Origin: Silurus meridionalis
Taxonomy: Eukaryota > Chordata > Actinopteri > Siluriformes > Siluridae
Assembly (NCBI RefSeq): GCF_014805685.1
Contig: NC_060898.1
Span: forward strand, 9,125,001-9,189,000
Reading direction: 5' to 3'
Length of the DNA: 64,000 bases
Both the position numbers and the translations under genes were made by a program. Under the pieces are notes generated by a model, which ran no database searches, had not been told where the DNA came from, and saw only the letters and a list, made by a program, of their open reading frames with translations. Below, piece by piece: positions 38,226-48,959 of the stretch (the first letter of the stretch is position 1; each line of letters begins with the position of its first letter).

Positions 38226-38371
38226 TGTATATATATAAAGTGGATCTAGAATTCAGTGTTTAAATAAAAATTACATTTTTTCTGAGTTAATATACTTCAT
38301 CAACATAACCCTAGCACTAAAAGAGTCAGCTAAAACTTACCATGCCTACCCCAACTCCCAATTACCTGCAG

Positions 38372-38458
38372 GCAAGGTCAGCCTGTCTATCCACTTTCCT
38401 CGTGCGGCTTCAGGCAGCCTTACTCCTCCAGTCTCACCAGCAACTCCTCCTATTCCAG
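38372..38458 (+). CDS. tcf7: tcf7 exon 6, frame-neutral cassette-type exon
   Basis: Codes for the end of Trp195 through part of codon 224. The acceptor is TACCTGCAG|G and the donor is TCCAG|GTATAG, weaker than its neighbours. At 87 bases the exon is a multiple of three. The peptide contains QGQPVYPLSSCGFRQPYSSS, matching the LEF1/TCF7L block QPVYP...GFR and the TCF7 block YPLSPSCGYRQ. With it, the protein reads W-Q-G-Q...S-R-F-S; without it, W-F-S. Both frames stay open, so skipping is possible. Whether that happens is inference. Confidence 0.88.
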
Positions 38459-39513
38459 GTATAGTATTAGCTGAAACCATGCTAACTCTGAAGTTTCAGC
38501 TAAACGTGCTCTCACCAGCGTCATACCTTGCCTGTGTACTTTCTGCTTAGCTTAGCTTAGCTTGCCTAAGCTTTTGCCATATGTGTTCCTTTTATTGCTT
38601 TAATCAAATAAATGCTTACAGACTACATTGCAGTGTCTGTATATACAGATATTCATGGTTTGAATGGAGGGATTTACATAACCATAACCATAGCCTGTAT
38701 GACTTGACCTAGACTAATAATGTTTTGAATACTTGTATTATAAAGTATGAGAAGGTATTGTCAAGCCGCACTAGTCAATTTGTCAAATTAACACTGCATC
38801 AACATTATTATCAACACTTCTTATACAGTTCATTGTTAAATATATCTTAGTCATCACAGAGAACACATTCAGAGTTCCCATAACTTCCTACAGTGCAGTT
38901 AAAGTTCATATCTTGCAGTCCCAAAACATAATCAATTTTGGGATGCAATTCTAAGAATTTTTTTAATTTAAATTATGAATTTATTTAGGGCTTATGTCTA
39001 CTTGGACATAAAGATCACATTTTTATAGTTTAGATTGGCTCACTGACACAGGTTTAATATCCCAACTCCAACAGCCATGAAGGTAGGTATTTGAATAACC
39101 CATTTAGGGAAAAAAAGATTTTAAAAGATTAATCTAAGTAAATTAAATACTGGGTGTAAAGCTATTGCTTTCTGTGTGGTCAACATTTGTTTTGAGTTGG
39201 ATAATAAAGAGAAAAATGTCTGTCTTCAGTGTCCTAGTTGCCATATGGCTGCATTTCAGCCTTGCAAGCTCTCGCAAACCATTGCCTAAGGCTTTTCACA
39301 TTACAATGAAATCACTGTTTTGTTTGAGTGTCTCATTTTTGCATATTTATTTAAGTATTTAATTTTATAGTCATTAATATCAGATTTGCTTTTAACAGAG
39401 GACATTGTTGCAAAGCAGTTTTTCATAAACCTAACCATAACCCTTTTCTAGGTAATAGGTGTATAATGAACATTATAATAACAAACCATGTATAAAAAAA
39501 AGGCAGCTGACAG

Positions 39514-41785
39514 CTAAATCTGTTGAATATGAATATAAGGTTTCACCACAGTTCTATAAACTTTCCCTTTCACTCTTGCAGATACCCTTCTATCACAAAT
39601 CACTTGTGCCACTCTTCTCCACCCACTCCACCCTGCCTGCACTCTTTTCTTCACTTCTCTAACACACTCTCCATTACTTTTCGCTGTTGACGCCAGGTAC
39701 CTGAATTCCTCCACCTTCTCCACCTCTTCTCCCTGTAACCACACCACTCCACTACCACTCTTATTCACACCACAAATCACAATATCATCCGCAAACATCA
39801 TAGTCTATGGAGACTCCTGTCTGACCTCGTCCGTCAACCTGTCCATCACCACTGCAAACAGGAAAGGGCTCAGAGCTGATCCTTGATGCAGTCCAACCTC
39901 CACCTTTAACTAGTCTGTCGTTTCTACTGCACACTTCATCGTTGTCACACTGTCCTCATACACGTCCTGCACCACCCTCACATACTACTCTGACACACCT
40001 GACTTCCTCATACAATATCACAAAATCTCGGCACCCTGTCGTACACTTTCTTTAAATCCAGAAATACAACTCCTTCTGACCTTCTCTATACTTCTCCATC
40101 AACATTCTCAAAGCAAATAATGCGTCTGTGGTGCTCGTCCTCGGCATGAAACCATACTGCTGCTCACAGATGGTCACCTCTTTTCTTAACCTGGCTTCCA
40201 CTCCTCTTTCCCATAACTTCATGGTGTGACTGATCAACTTTATTCCCCTGTAGTTACTGCAGGTCTGCACATCTCCCTTATTCTTAAAGATCTGTAACAG
40301 CACACTTGTTCTCCATTTCTCAGGCATCCTCTCACCTTCCAAAATCCTGTTAAACAATCTTGTTAAAAACTCTACTGACATCTCTCCTAAACATCTCCAT
40401 GCTTCTACTTGTATGTCATCTGGTCCAACCGACTTTCCACTCTTTATCCTCCTAATTGCTGCTCTCACTTCCTCCTTACTACTCCTATTCACTTTCTGCT
40501 TCACCATCGCCACACCATCGCCACACCATCCAACCTTTTCTCTCTCATTTTCCTCGTTCATCAGCTGCTTAAAATGCTCCCTCCATCTGCTTAACACACT
40601 CTTCTAACTAGTCAACATTTCCATCTCCATCCTTTATTGATCTAACTTGCAGCACATTCCTCCCAGCTCAATTTCTCATACAGCTCCTCATAGGCCTTTT
40701 CCTTGGCTTTTGCCACATCTCTCTTCACCTGCATCTCCTTGTACTCCTGACTACTTTTCTCATCACTCTGTCGATCCCAATTCTGTTTTGCAAACCTCTT
40801 TCTCCTTATGCTGTCCTGCACTTCCTCATTCCACCACCACATCTCTTTGTCTTACTTTTTATTTCCAGATGTCACACCATCCTTATCACTTCTGCAGTAG
40901 TTGCCAAATCATCCAGCACCATTTCACCACCACTGAGCCCCTGTCTGAACTCTTCCCTGAATCTCACACTACAGTCTTCCTCCTTCAGTTTTTACCATCT
41001 TATTCCTCTTTCAGTCCTTACTCTCCTCCTCTTCTTCTTCACCTCCAAAACCATACTACAGACCACCATCCGATGCTGTGTAGCTACATTGTCTCCTGCA
41101 AACACCTTACTGTCTCCAGTCTCTTTAAGGTTGCATCTCCTACATTGAACATAGTCCACCTGTGTGCACCTTCCTCCACTCATATACGTCACTCTATGAT
41201 CGTCCTTCTTCTTAAAATAATGGTTCACTCCTGCCATTTCCATCACTTTTGCAAAATCTACCACCATCTGCCCTTCCACATCCCTCTTCTTAAAACCTAC
41301 CCATCACCTCCACATCACTTATGTTCCCTTCACCTACTTGCCCATTTAAATCTGCCCCAATCAGCAATCTTTCATTCCTAGATACCCCTTTTACCACTTC
41401 ATCTAACTCACTCCAGAATTTCTCCTTCTCCTCCATCTCACAACCAACTTGTGGAGCATAAGCACTGATGACATTTATCATCACGCCTTCAACTTTCAGC
41501 TTCACGTTCATTACCCTATCATAAACTCTCTTCACCTCCACTACACTCTTACTGTACTCTTCCTTCAGAATCACCCCTACACCATTTCTCTTTCTATCCA
41601 CACTATGAAGAACAGTTTAAACCTCCACCTCCAATGTTCCTGGCTTTACTCCCTTTCCACTTGGTTTCCTGAACACACAACATATCCACCTTTCTCCTCT
41701 CCATCATATCAGCTACCTCTCTCCCTTTACCCATCATAGTACCTACATTTAAAGTACCAACCCTAATCTCCACTCTAATCTCCAC
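39514..41785 (-). pseudogene. Endonuclease/reverse transcriptase ORF of the RTE LINE, broken
   Basis: The single ORF expected for RTE elements (endonuclease then RT, used for target-primed reverse transcription) is split into at least six open pieces: 41785-41603, 41601-41290, 41279-40992, 40842-40642, 40597-40052 and 39801-39514. Stops and shifts separate them, and part of the RT palm between 40052 and 39801 is not open. Endonuclease and RT motifs can still be read in the pieces. The copy cannot make an active enzyme. Confidence 0.8.
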
Positions 41786-42040
41786 TCTCCTACACTTCTC
41801 CTTTCCCTGCTGTCTCTGTAGATGTCTGCCTCCTCTCCTTCTCCTCCTTCAGCCAACAGTAGCCCAATTTCTACCTGTGGCGGTCGTTGTTAACTCGGGC
41901 CTCGACCGATCTGGTATGAAATTCTCTTTTGTGATCTGCATATTTGATTTGGCACATGTTTTACGTTGGATGCCCTTCCTAACGCAACCCTCCCCATCTT
42001 GGGCTTGGGACCAGCACTTAGAGTGCACTGGCTTGTGCAA
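39520..42040 (-). mobile_element. RTE-clade LINE, nearly full length, inactive
   Basis: Read on the minus strand, a 5' region (42040 to about 41790) is followed by an apurinic endonuclease and then a reverse transcriptase. The endonuclease starts near 41785 with LNVGTMMGKGREVADMMERR and the QETKW motif. The reverse transcriptase has YRGIKLISH, a QYGFMPRTSTTDALFALR block (40052-40597) and FADD near 39790. The 3' tail is missing, so the copy ends inside the thumb region at about 39520. Confidence 0.85.
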
Positions 42041-42417
42041 CCTTAATGTAATGCTGAGAAATATTATTTAGAAATTGTTTCACAATTTGCAGAAACAAGT
42101 TTTCACAAATTTGTAAAGCTCTGTCGTTTTTTTTTATGAGAGACATTTGATAAAATACAATTAATCTCATTAGCCTGTACTATAGTTGTATGTTTTTGCT
42201 CCAGGAGGTGAAATGAATGCTCATTTGGCTTGCTTTTCTTTCTTTCTCTCAAGTTTTGAGAGAAGAAAAACACTGGAGAAAAACCAAGAGTAGGCATTAA
42301 GAGCTATTAATTGGTTATACAATCAATTGATTGATTGTCTAACATTTCGGATAATATTTTAAAATGGGGCGATTTGGCATAGTCTGTTATGCATAGAGTA
42401 CAAATCAATGTGCGAGG

Positions 42418-42420
<3 letters not shown>

Positions 42421-42496
<76 letters not shown>
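42421..42496. repeat. (TA)n microsatellite
   Basis: A pure TA run of about 76 bp. Confidence 0.97.
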
Positions 42497-42500
<4 letters not shown>

Positions 42501-42534
42501 CTGTCCGTATTAGTCAGTGATATTATTCACAGCT

Positions 42535-42595
42535 GTTTGTGACAATGTCTATTGGTAAAAGTGCTATACAAATAACATGGAATTGAATTTGGTTA
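42535..42595 (-). repeat. Copy of the 'tttgtatagc' dispersed repeat
   Basis: The given strand has 'gtgacaatgtctattggtaa' and 'aagtgctatacaaataacat', the reverse complement of the 15335-15405 copy. Confidence 0.6.
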
Positions 42596-43074
42596 ACCCC
42601 ACACCTGCACTGCATACTTAAATAATGTTTGACACACAAATATCTGACATTTTATGTACTGTAAGTAATTGCTCACACTTAATTGCTGAGCGAATAATTA
42701 ATTGCATGAATGAGCAGGATGCAGAAAATGTATTTTTCATCCATTTGTGTAGCATAAAACTACCAGTTAAAATTAATAAAATACATACCTTTTAATTTTA
42801 AATGCAAAGCATTCTGAGGAGCATATTTTAAATGGTGAAAAGAGTGTGTGTGGTTTCCCTGCTTACAAAATATTTGATCATTATGGATTATGGAAAATTC
42901 AGGTAGGTTACTGTCAAGCTGATTGTTGTTGACTGCCATATTTATTTTATCATTGTATTTAAGTAACTTGTAATTTGTTTCATAAATTAATCTTTTGTAG
43001 CTCAAAAAAAGATTTCCATGTTTTCACATTTGTGATGAAGGAAATAACTTTGTTGTTCCTGTGTGTTTATGAAG

Positions 43075-43182
43075 GTTCTCTCACTCTCTTATTATGGGGC
43101 CATCTGGAATGCATCCTACAGGGATCCCACACCCTGCCATAGTACCCTCTTCAGGCAGGCAAGAGCATGACCAGTTTGACAT
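43075..43182 (+). CDS. tcf7: tcf7 exon 7
   Basis: Codes for residues 224 (last base) to 259 plus two bases of codon 260. The acceptor is TTTATGAAG|G, with a rather poor pyrimidine tract. The donor is GACAT|GTATGT. The peptide includes FSHSLIMGPSGMHPTG and IPHPAIVPSSGRQEHDQFD. IPHPAIV is nearly invariant in vertebrate TCF/LEF proteins and lies just upstream of the HMG box. FSHSLIMG corresponds to FTHPSLMLG of TCF7. Confidence 0.92.
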
Positions 43183-43722
43183 GTATGTGTAAAAAGACTT
43201 TAACGGTGCATTAGTCAATATTGGGGCTCTAGCTTTTAAGTAGGTGAGGTAACATAAAATATTATAATATTTACACCAGAATCAGCAGTAGCCAGAAGAG
43301 TGGAGTTGAAGTTAGCTTTATCCGTTTACTTTAAAGCAAGCATGTTTTTTAAGAGTATTGGCTTTATTTTTAAATATATAGATAATAAACTATATAGTGC
43401 ATGATATCTGTGTATTGTGTATTGTTCTGGTGTTAACATGTTACTCTGACCTGTGGTTTTGTCCACTAGGCCATTCAGCTGATGGTAGCCAAGTTACATC
43501 ACTATAAATAATTTTAATGTGTTTTTTGAGCTGACCACCACTACTGCTGTTCTATATTTGTGTCATTAGTTGCATTAATGTTGTTATACTAGCAATAATA
43601 AAAAAAGACTATTGCACCTTTAAGGAAACTGCAGATGGGGATTTTTACAGTATTTGAAAGATATTGAAATTTACAAACGCTTAACTTTTAAATGTTGATT
43701 TTTTTTTTCTTCTGCATTGTAG

Positions 43723-43885
43723 TAAGCCTCATACAGAGTCAAAAAGGGAGAGAGAGCCTAAGAAGCCAGTTATCAAGAAGCCGCTGAATGCCTTTATGCT
43801 GTATATGAAGGAGATGAGGGCAAAAGTCATTGCAGAATGCACCTTGAAGGAGAGCGCAGCTATCAACCAGATACTGGGCCGCAGG
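43723..43885 (+). CDS. tcf7: tcf7 exon 8, first half of HMG box
   Basis: Codes for residues 260-314. The acceptor is GCATTGTAG|T after a run of T. The donor is CGCAGG|GTGAGG. A charged linker, [17 protein letters not shown], leads into the HMG box at about residue 277. Helix 1 contains [15 protein letters not shown] and helix 2 contains AINQILGRR. The Phe-Met pair of LNAFML is the minor-groove wedge region known for this family. KVIAEC is the TCF7 form. The upstream 540-bp intron holds nothing recognised. Confidence 0.96.
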
Positions 43886-46217
43886 GTGAGGGTTCTCCAA
43901 AAATAGTGTTGGACAGTTAATAACACAAATTGCCTTGAATATTTGAATAATATCTAGTTTAACATAACATTTTGTAAGATATTTGTCAAATAGTTTTTAA
44001 TTATTGCAATTTCTTTTACAAAATTCTGATTTCAAAATGACCCACTCCACTACTTTTTTATTTGATAATGGCTTTCCTTTCCTCTTCCTAATTTGGTAAA
44101 GAATGCTTAAGGGGTTTTGAATTACCTGAAGAACCTGGATAAGTCTTTTGTAGAGACCACTTCTAGCTATTTATATGTTTTCACAGTCTGACTGGTTTAA
44201 AGGTCTATACAAAGATTTAAAGCTTAACTTTTTGGTGTCCTGCCATATTTCCCTTGCCACTTGTTCCAGATGCTAGTGACTGGTTGCCCACACCTTCTAA
44301 CTTTGCCCTTGAACCACTAGTCTACTGCTGGGCAATTGGTAGGGGCAACGGAGGTTTGTAGCTGAGGACACACTGGAGATGAGTGTTTTAGCAAGTTATG
44401 TGCATTTTTTCCTCATGGCAGGAATTGAGCTCAATCCTCCTGGATATTGCCACAAAATGATAATAGGAATCTGCTGATTTCTTGGTTAGCTCACTCTGGG
44501 TGCCAGTTAGCAGGCAATGTATAAGGCCAAAAGGAACTGTTTAACTTAAATCTGATGCAAAACAAAGTACAATTTGCTTGGAATTTTGTTGAGACATATG
44601 GCTCTTAGTATTTCTTACCCTTAAAATAGTGATTTGTAGTCATCAAGCATTTGGTAAGCATGGAATTCTTGAGAGAGTAATATGCAATATATGCAGCAAT
44701 AAAACAAAATGCAAACATCAGCAATATCCAGAACATCAATTTACATTTCTTGCATTTCAAACCTTTTGCCAAACCTTTATATTCTATATTCAAAACTATC
44801 CACACAATTGAAAAATATTCTAATTCACCAATTACTTAACTAACTGGACCAAATCCATTATGTTCCCTATCAACATGAAACTACTCAAACACGCTGCATG
44901 ATTCATGATCAAATCCCATAAGCACTGACTAACTCATAATCTCAAGTTGTTTCCCTTTTCATGTTTTTTCTAGTTCTCCAGCTTGTTTCTGTTTTCTCAA
45001 TTGCTCATTCTTGTTTATGCCCTGGTCTTGGTGTTTGTCTGCCTATTTTCCCTTTTTTTAGTTGCATGCAGACCTGGACTTGTCTGTTATTTAACTCAAT
45101 AAAATTTTCTTATCCTAGCACTTTCCTTCTCTATAACCTGCAAACTACATGACAACTAACAAATTAAGTACAAGAAATAAAGTCTCAATGGTTCTCAAAT
45201 GATGGAATGTGACATTCAAAATAGTAAGAATAGAAAATTTAGTTTTTGGCAACAGTGGCCTCTTCTTGACTTTTTCAAGTTGTTTACAATCATTAAAAGA
45301 CCGAACACCTGCTGACTAATGCTGGATTGAATGCATTCATGTGCAAAAGCTTTAGAGTATATGCTTGCTTTACTTGGTTTTCTGTGGTGGAGAGAAGATA
45401 TTTGAGATTGTGAGGGTCCATGGTACCAGGCATTAGCTCCATGGATCACGAGGAGGCAGACCACTCGTTTTTGCTTTGCTGAGCACAGGGAGATGGTTTT
45501 ATGATTAACGATGCAGGCTTGGATCTGGAGAGCTGGTGCAGTGTGTTTTTTAACTTTCAACCATCATCTAGAGTCTGAATATGAAATGGGTTCTAAAGAG
45601 GCAGAGCTTGAGCTTTTCCCACATTGGACCGGTCAATGAAGTTTCCAGCTGCACTGAAATCATTCAAAGCTGTAAAGAAAGAAAAAAACACTTAAAGTGA
45701 AAATTAAGAATTCTTGAGCAGAGAGAGAGAGAGAGAGAGAGACTCGATATGGGTTGGTGCTGATTGCTGGGAGCCCATTCCCTCATTGTCAAATATGGAC
45801 ACTGAACTGGGCATCTAAAAAAAGCTCTCATCACTAAAGACTGACAATACATTTTCGCCATGATTATGACAACTATAAATCAGGTGGGAGCAGTCAGTAG
45901 TCAGATTTTTTTTTTTATCGGGACATGAAAATCTGGTGAGCCTTGGCCATATGCTGCAATTTATTTGCCCTGGGTCATTAAAAGGAGTTACTCTGTAAAG
46001 CGGCAGAGATAGCTACGGTTGCAGGCAATGATTTTATTAACAAGGTATTTGGCAAACACAAAAACATAATCCAAACTTCTTTTATCATAAAAGAAAGTGT
46101 TGTGTAAATATTTTAAAATATATTAATTTGGATCCAACATATCTGTATTTTATTATTTTTGTTTTCAGTTTGAAATCAATAAAATAATCAATAAAATAAT
46201 GTGTATGTGTTTTACAG
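43886..46217 (+). other. tcf7: tcf7 intron 8
   Basis: Borders GTGAGG and TTTACAG. The only clear repeat is a GA run at 45719-45743. Nothing else recognised; the short open frames at 44605-45861 show no family. Confidence 0.85.
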
Positions 46218-46325
46218 TGGCATGCTTTGACCCGTGAGGAACAGGCTAAGTACTATGAGCTTGCCAGGAAAGAGCGGCAGCTACACATGCAACTCTACCC
46301 AAGCTGGTCTGCCCGAGACAACTAT
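46218..46325 (+). CDS. tcf7: tcf7 exon 9, second half of HMG box
   Basis: Codes for residues 315-350. The acceptor is TGTTTTACAG|TGG and the donor is AACTAT|GTGAGT. The peptide begins [20 protein letters not shown], which is the end of HMG helix 2 and most of helix 3. The usual tail is LYPGWSARDNY; here it is [11 protein letters not shown], with Ser at residue 343. The downstream intron is 13.8 kb and full of transposons, but phase 0 joins exon 10 correctly. Confidence 0.96.
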
Positions 46326-46657
46326 GTGAGTGCCTTCAGACACGCACACAGATACACAGACAAAAACGGACACACATGCATTGTCAAGAATATCTACAGT
46401 AAATAAAGGTCCAATCTATTTAAAGCGGCATGCACCACTAAAAGCCATCATATGTTTTATGTCTTTATTATGATTAGTACTTAGAGTTGGTGGTTTAATA
46501 AGAATTATTATAGCCAGAATTGGTGAGTAACAAAAAAAATGGTAAATTACAATTGATGCATCTGAGTGAATTCAGCTTTAAACTGATATAACAAGACTGT
46601 TTATACTACATATTCACTCACTTAACTTTAAAGTGGAACTGGAACTGGATCCAATTA

Positions 46658-47509
46658 CAGTGGAACCCGGTTATGTCGATGTCCTAGGGGGTCGCCAAAA
46701 AGCATTGAGGTAACCGATGATCGAGATAAACGAAAATCAAAATTGTGGCAATATATTAACGTGCTTGAAATTTCTTTATGTACATGATGTGCGTTAATAA
46801 ATGAGAATGTGCATGCACGTGTTTTTGAAGGGGTTTTTTACACAACAGCGTTGCCGCGATTTGTTTGATGAAGGCATGCTATAAAAATACATACTGTACA
46901 TGTTTATCTGTCATGAATCCACCTGCCACGCCCCCTTCGGCCCCTTCAGCGTGTCAGGTGCTTTCTCAGCCACTTCCTCTGAAGCTTCCGCGGCTTCAAT
47001 CGCGCACATATGGTGCTCGTTTAGCATCATCACCAGCTCCTATTTAAACTTCCACACTCTCACCGTCCGTTATTGTTGGTATATGTTGGTTCACGGCGGT
47101 CGTTGTTATTGCTCATGTGTATCCCGGTACGTGTCTTCCCACCGGCACTCTCTCACCGGCTGCGATTTTCTTCCCAAAGCCGCGCCGCGCCCCTACTAAC
47201 ACTAGCACTAACTAACAGCAGAGATTCACCAGTATACACTACAACACCTGTAGCAGCTGTAAGCCTTGATTTTTCCGCCACTTCCGCGAGTTCTTCTGTG
47301 GCTGCACCGAGATAACCGACGTTAAATGGCAAATTTTCCCCCCCTTGGGCTCGAGATATTAGGGTTCGGCGACATAAAAAACAATAAAACAATTGACATT
47401 ACCGATAAAAAATGCTTAGAAAAAGCGAGAATTTGGCGGTTCCACTTCAAAAACGTCGACTTAATAGGGTTGTCGAGTTAACCGAGGGCGAGATAAGCGA
47501 ATTCCACTG
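46658..47509 (+). mobile_element. Pogo-like non-autonomous DNA element, copy B
   Basis: Left end 'cagtggaacccggttatgtc' follows a TA. The right end reads 'gcgaattccactg', so the outer CAGTGGAA is inverted at both ends. The element is 852 bp. It carries a GC-rich internal block with 'ccacgcccccttcggcccct', a TATA-like 'ctcctatttaaacttcc' and no recognisable transposase. The TA at the right is replaced by CA. Pogo-like assignment rests on the end sequence and TA target. Confidence 0.6.
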
Positions 47510-48067
47510 CATATCCACATTTTAGGTTTACATGCTATACCCATGTTATAAAAAATATTTTAGGTATTATTATTAAATTCTATTGTGGTAAATACTGAAA
47601 TATGTACCCACTACCTATATACCACTCCTGAATACAAATCATTTAAATTAAAGAATATGTAATTTCAAAATTTCAACACATATGTTCTGCTTATTATTTT
47701 TTAAATATATAAAAATAGGACATGCTTTATCTGCTATATTAGAGTGGTGCGAGCATCTGATATTTAGCTGTAGCACTTATGATTTTGATGCCTTGCTACA
47801 GTGATATAGGAGGGGCAAAGCCCAGATTGGTGAAATGAGTAAAGGGACTATACTGAACTTTTTTCATGTTTGTAGAGACTGCAATAAACTTGCAAAGAAA
47901 AAGAAGTATAGTGATTATTAGGTAAAACCATATTAATTTGTAGTCTTTAACTGTCATAAAAGTAACAAAAGGTAGGTAACAGTAGTAAAAAATAAAGAAA
48001 TCAGAAATAGCTTCATTACCAAATTTTCTGTCTAAGCAAGCCTAAGCAATTTTTCAGTGATTTATAT

Positions 48068-48522
48068 CAGTGGTCCCCAACCCCCGGTCAATTGGTACTG
48101 GGTCGCACAGAAAGAATACATAACTTACATTATTTCCGTTTTATTTATTATCTGATTCTGAACGATGTTTTATTTTAAAAAATAACCGGATTCTCTCCAC
48201 CACATCTGTGACTCACTCTTGACGCATGTCATAATGCCTCCGTCACATGTCTTACCTCCATCCTCTACCTTCCTAAAGGGGCTGCTTCGCCCCGGTAACA
48301 CATAATACATAACCACTAAATTCAAACCCCCAAGCTAGCAAAATGTACAAGAAAAAACACATTGGATTCACGATTATTATTATATTTAAAATATACCAGT
48401 TTTTATTATGGTCGTATCATTTTATTTTGTTGCATTTATCCGTCACTCCTAAAAGGCCGGTCCGTGAAAATATTTTTCAACATTAAACCGGTCCGTGGCA
48501 ATAAAAAGGTTGGGGATCACTG
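48068..48522 (+). mobile_element. hAT-type MITE with 8-bp target-site duplication
   Basis: Left end 'cagtggtccccaaccc' and right end 'ggttggggatcactg' are inverted copies. Flanks are ATTTATAT on the left (48060-48067) and GTTTATAT on the right (48523-48530), seven of eight identical. An 8-bp duplication is typical of hAT elements. At 455 bp with no open frame, it is non-autonomous. Confidence 0.8.
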
Positions 48523-48959
48523 GTTTATATGATTTGTTTTGTAGGTGTTGAATACTGACAGAAGAATATTCTATATATATACTGACATTGAATGTGACAG
48601 AAGGATAGACAAGCTGTAAAAAACGGTCATATTTTATTATATAGCACATGACTTTTGACTCTAACATTAGTGTCTCGAACACTATACATATATTGTGTGC
48701 ACTACAAACTGAAACAGGGCAGGCCAATTCTAAAAGAGCTCTACCAGTTATCATTAGGGCATCCTGGAACATGCAAACATGGCGTTCTTGCTAAAAGATC
48801 ATATACCACAATGATCTACATCCCCTTCCTTCAGCGAAAATAGTTCATGAAACATAACAAGAACGTTTGGATAAAACACAACAAAGAAAAGAAGAATACT
48901 GTAAATATTTAGAAAACACATTTCATGACGTTAGGCATTCAGCGGGGGAAATGTAAATG

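Larger units (their letters stand above)
33702..38371 (+). other. tcf7: tcf7 intron 5
   Basis: Borders GTAAGT and CTGCAG. Nothing recognised in about 33710-34670, 35780-36750 and 37240-37920. Confidence 0.85.
38459..43074 (+). other. tcf7: tcf7 intron 6
   Basis: Borders GTATAG and ATGAAG. Nothing recognised in 38470-39510, 42060-42415 and 42600-43060; a short GCTTA run lies near 38546. Confidence 0.85.

Noticed and set aside
40647..41381. 244-codon open frame on the + strand, longest in the window
   Set aside because: It lies opposite the endonuclease and RT region of the minus-strand RTE element. Its Ser/Pro/His-rich content is the shadow of that gene.
43075..43182. Alternative donor four bases later in exon 7 (GTGTAA)
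   Set aside because: It would shift the phase and break the frame into exon 8; GTATGT at 43183 keeps the HMG box in frame.
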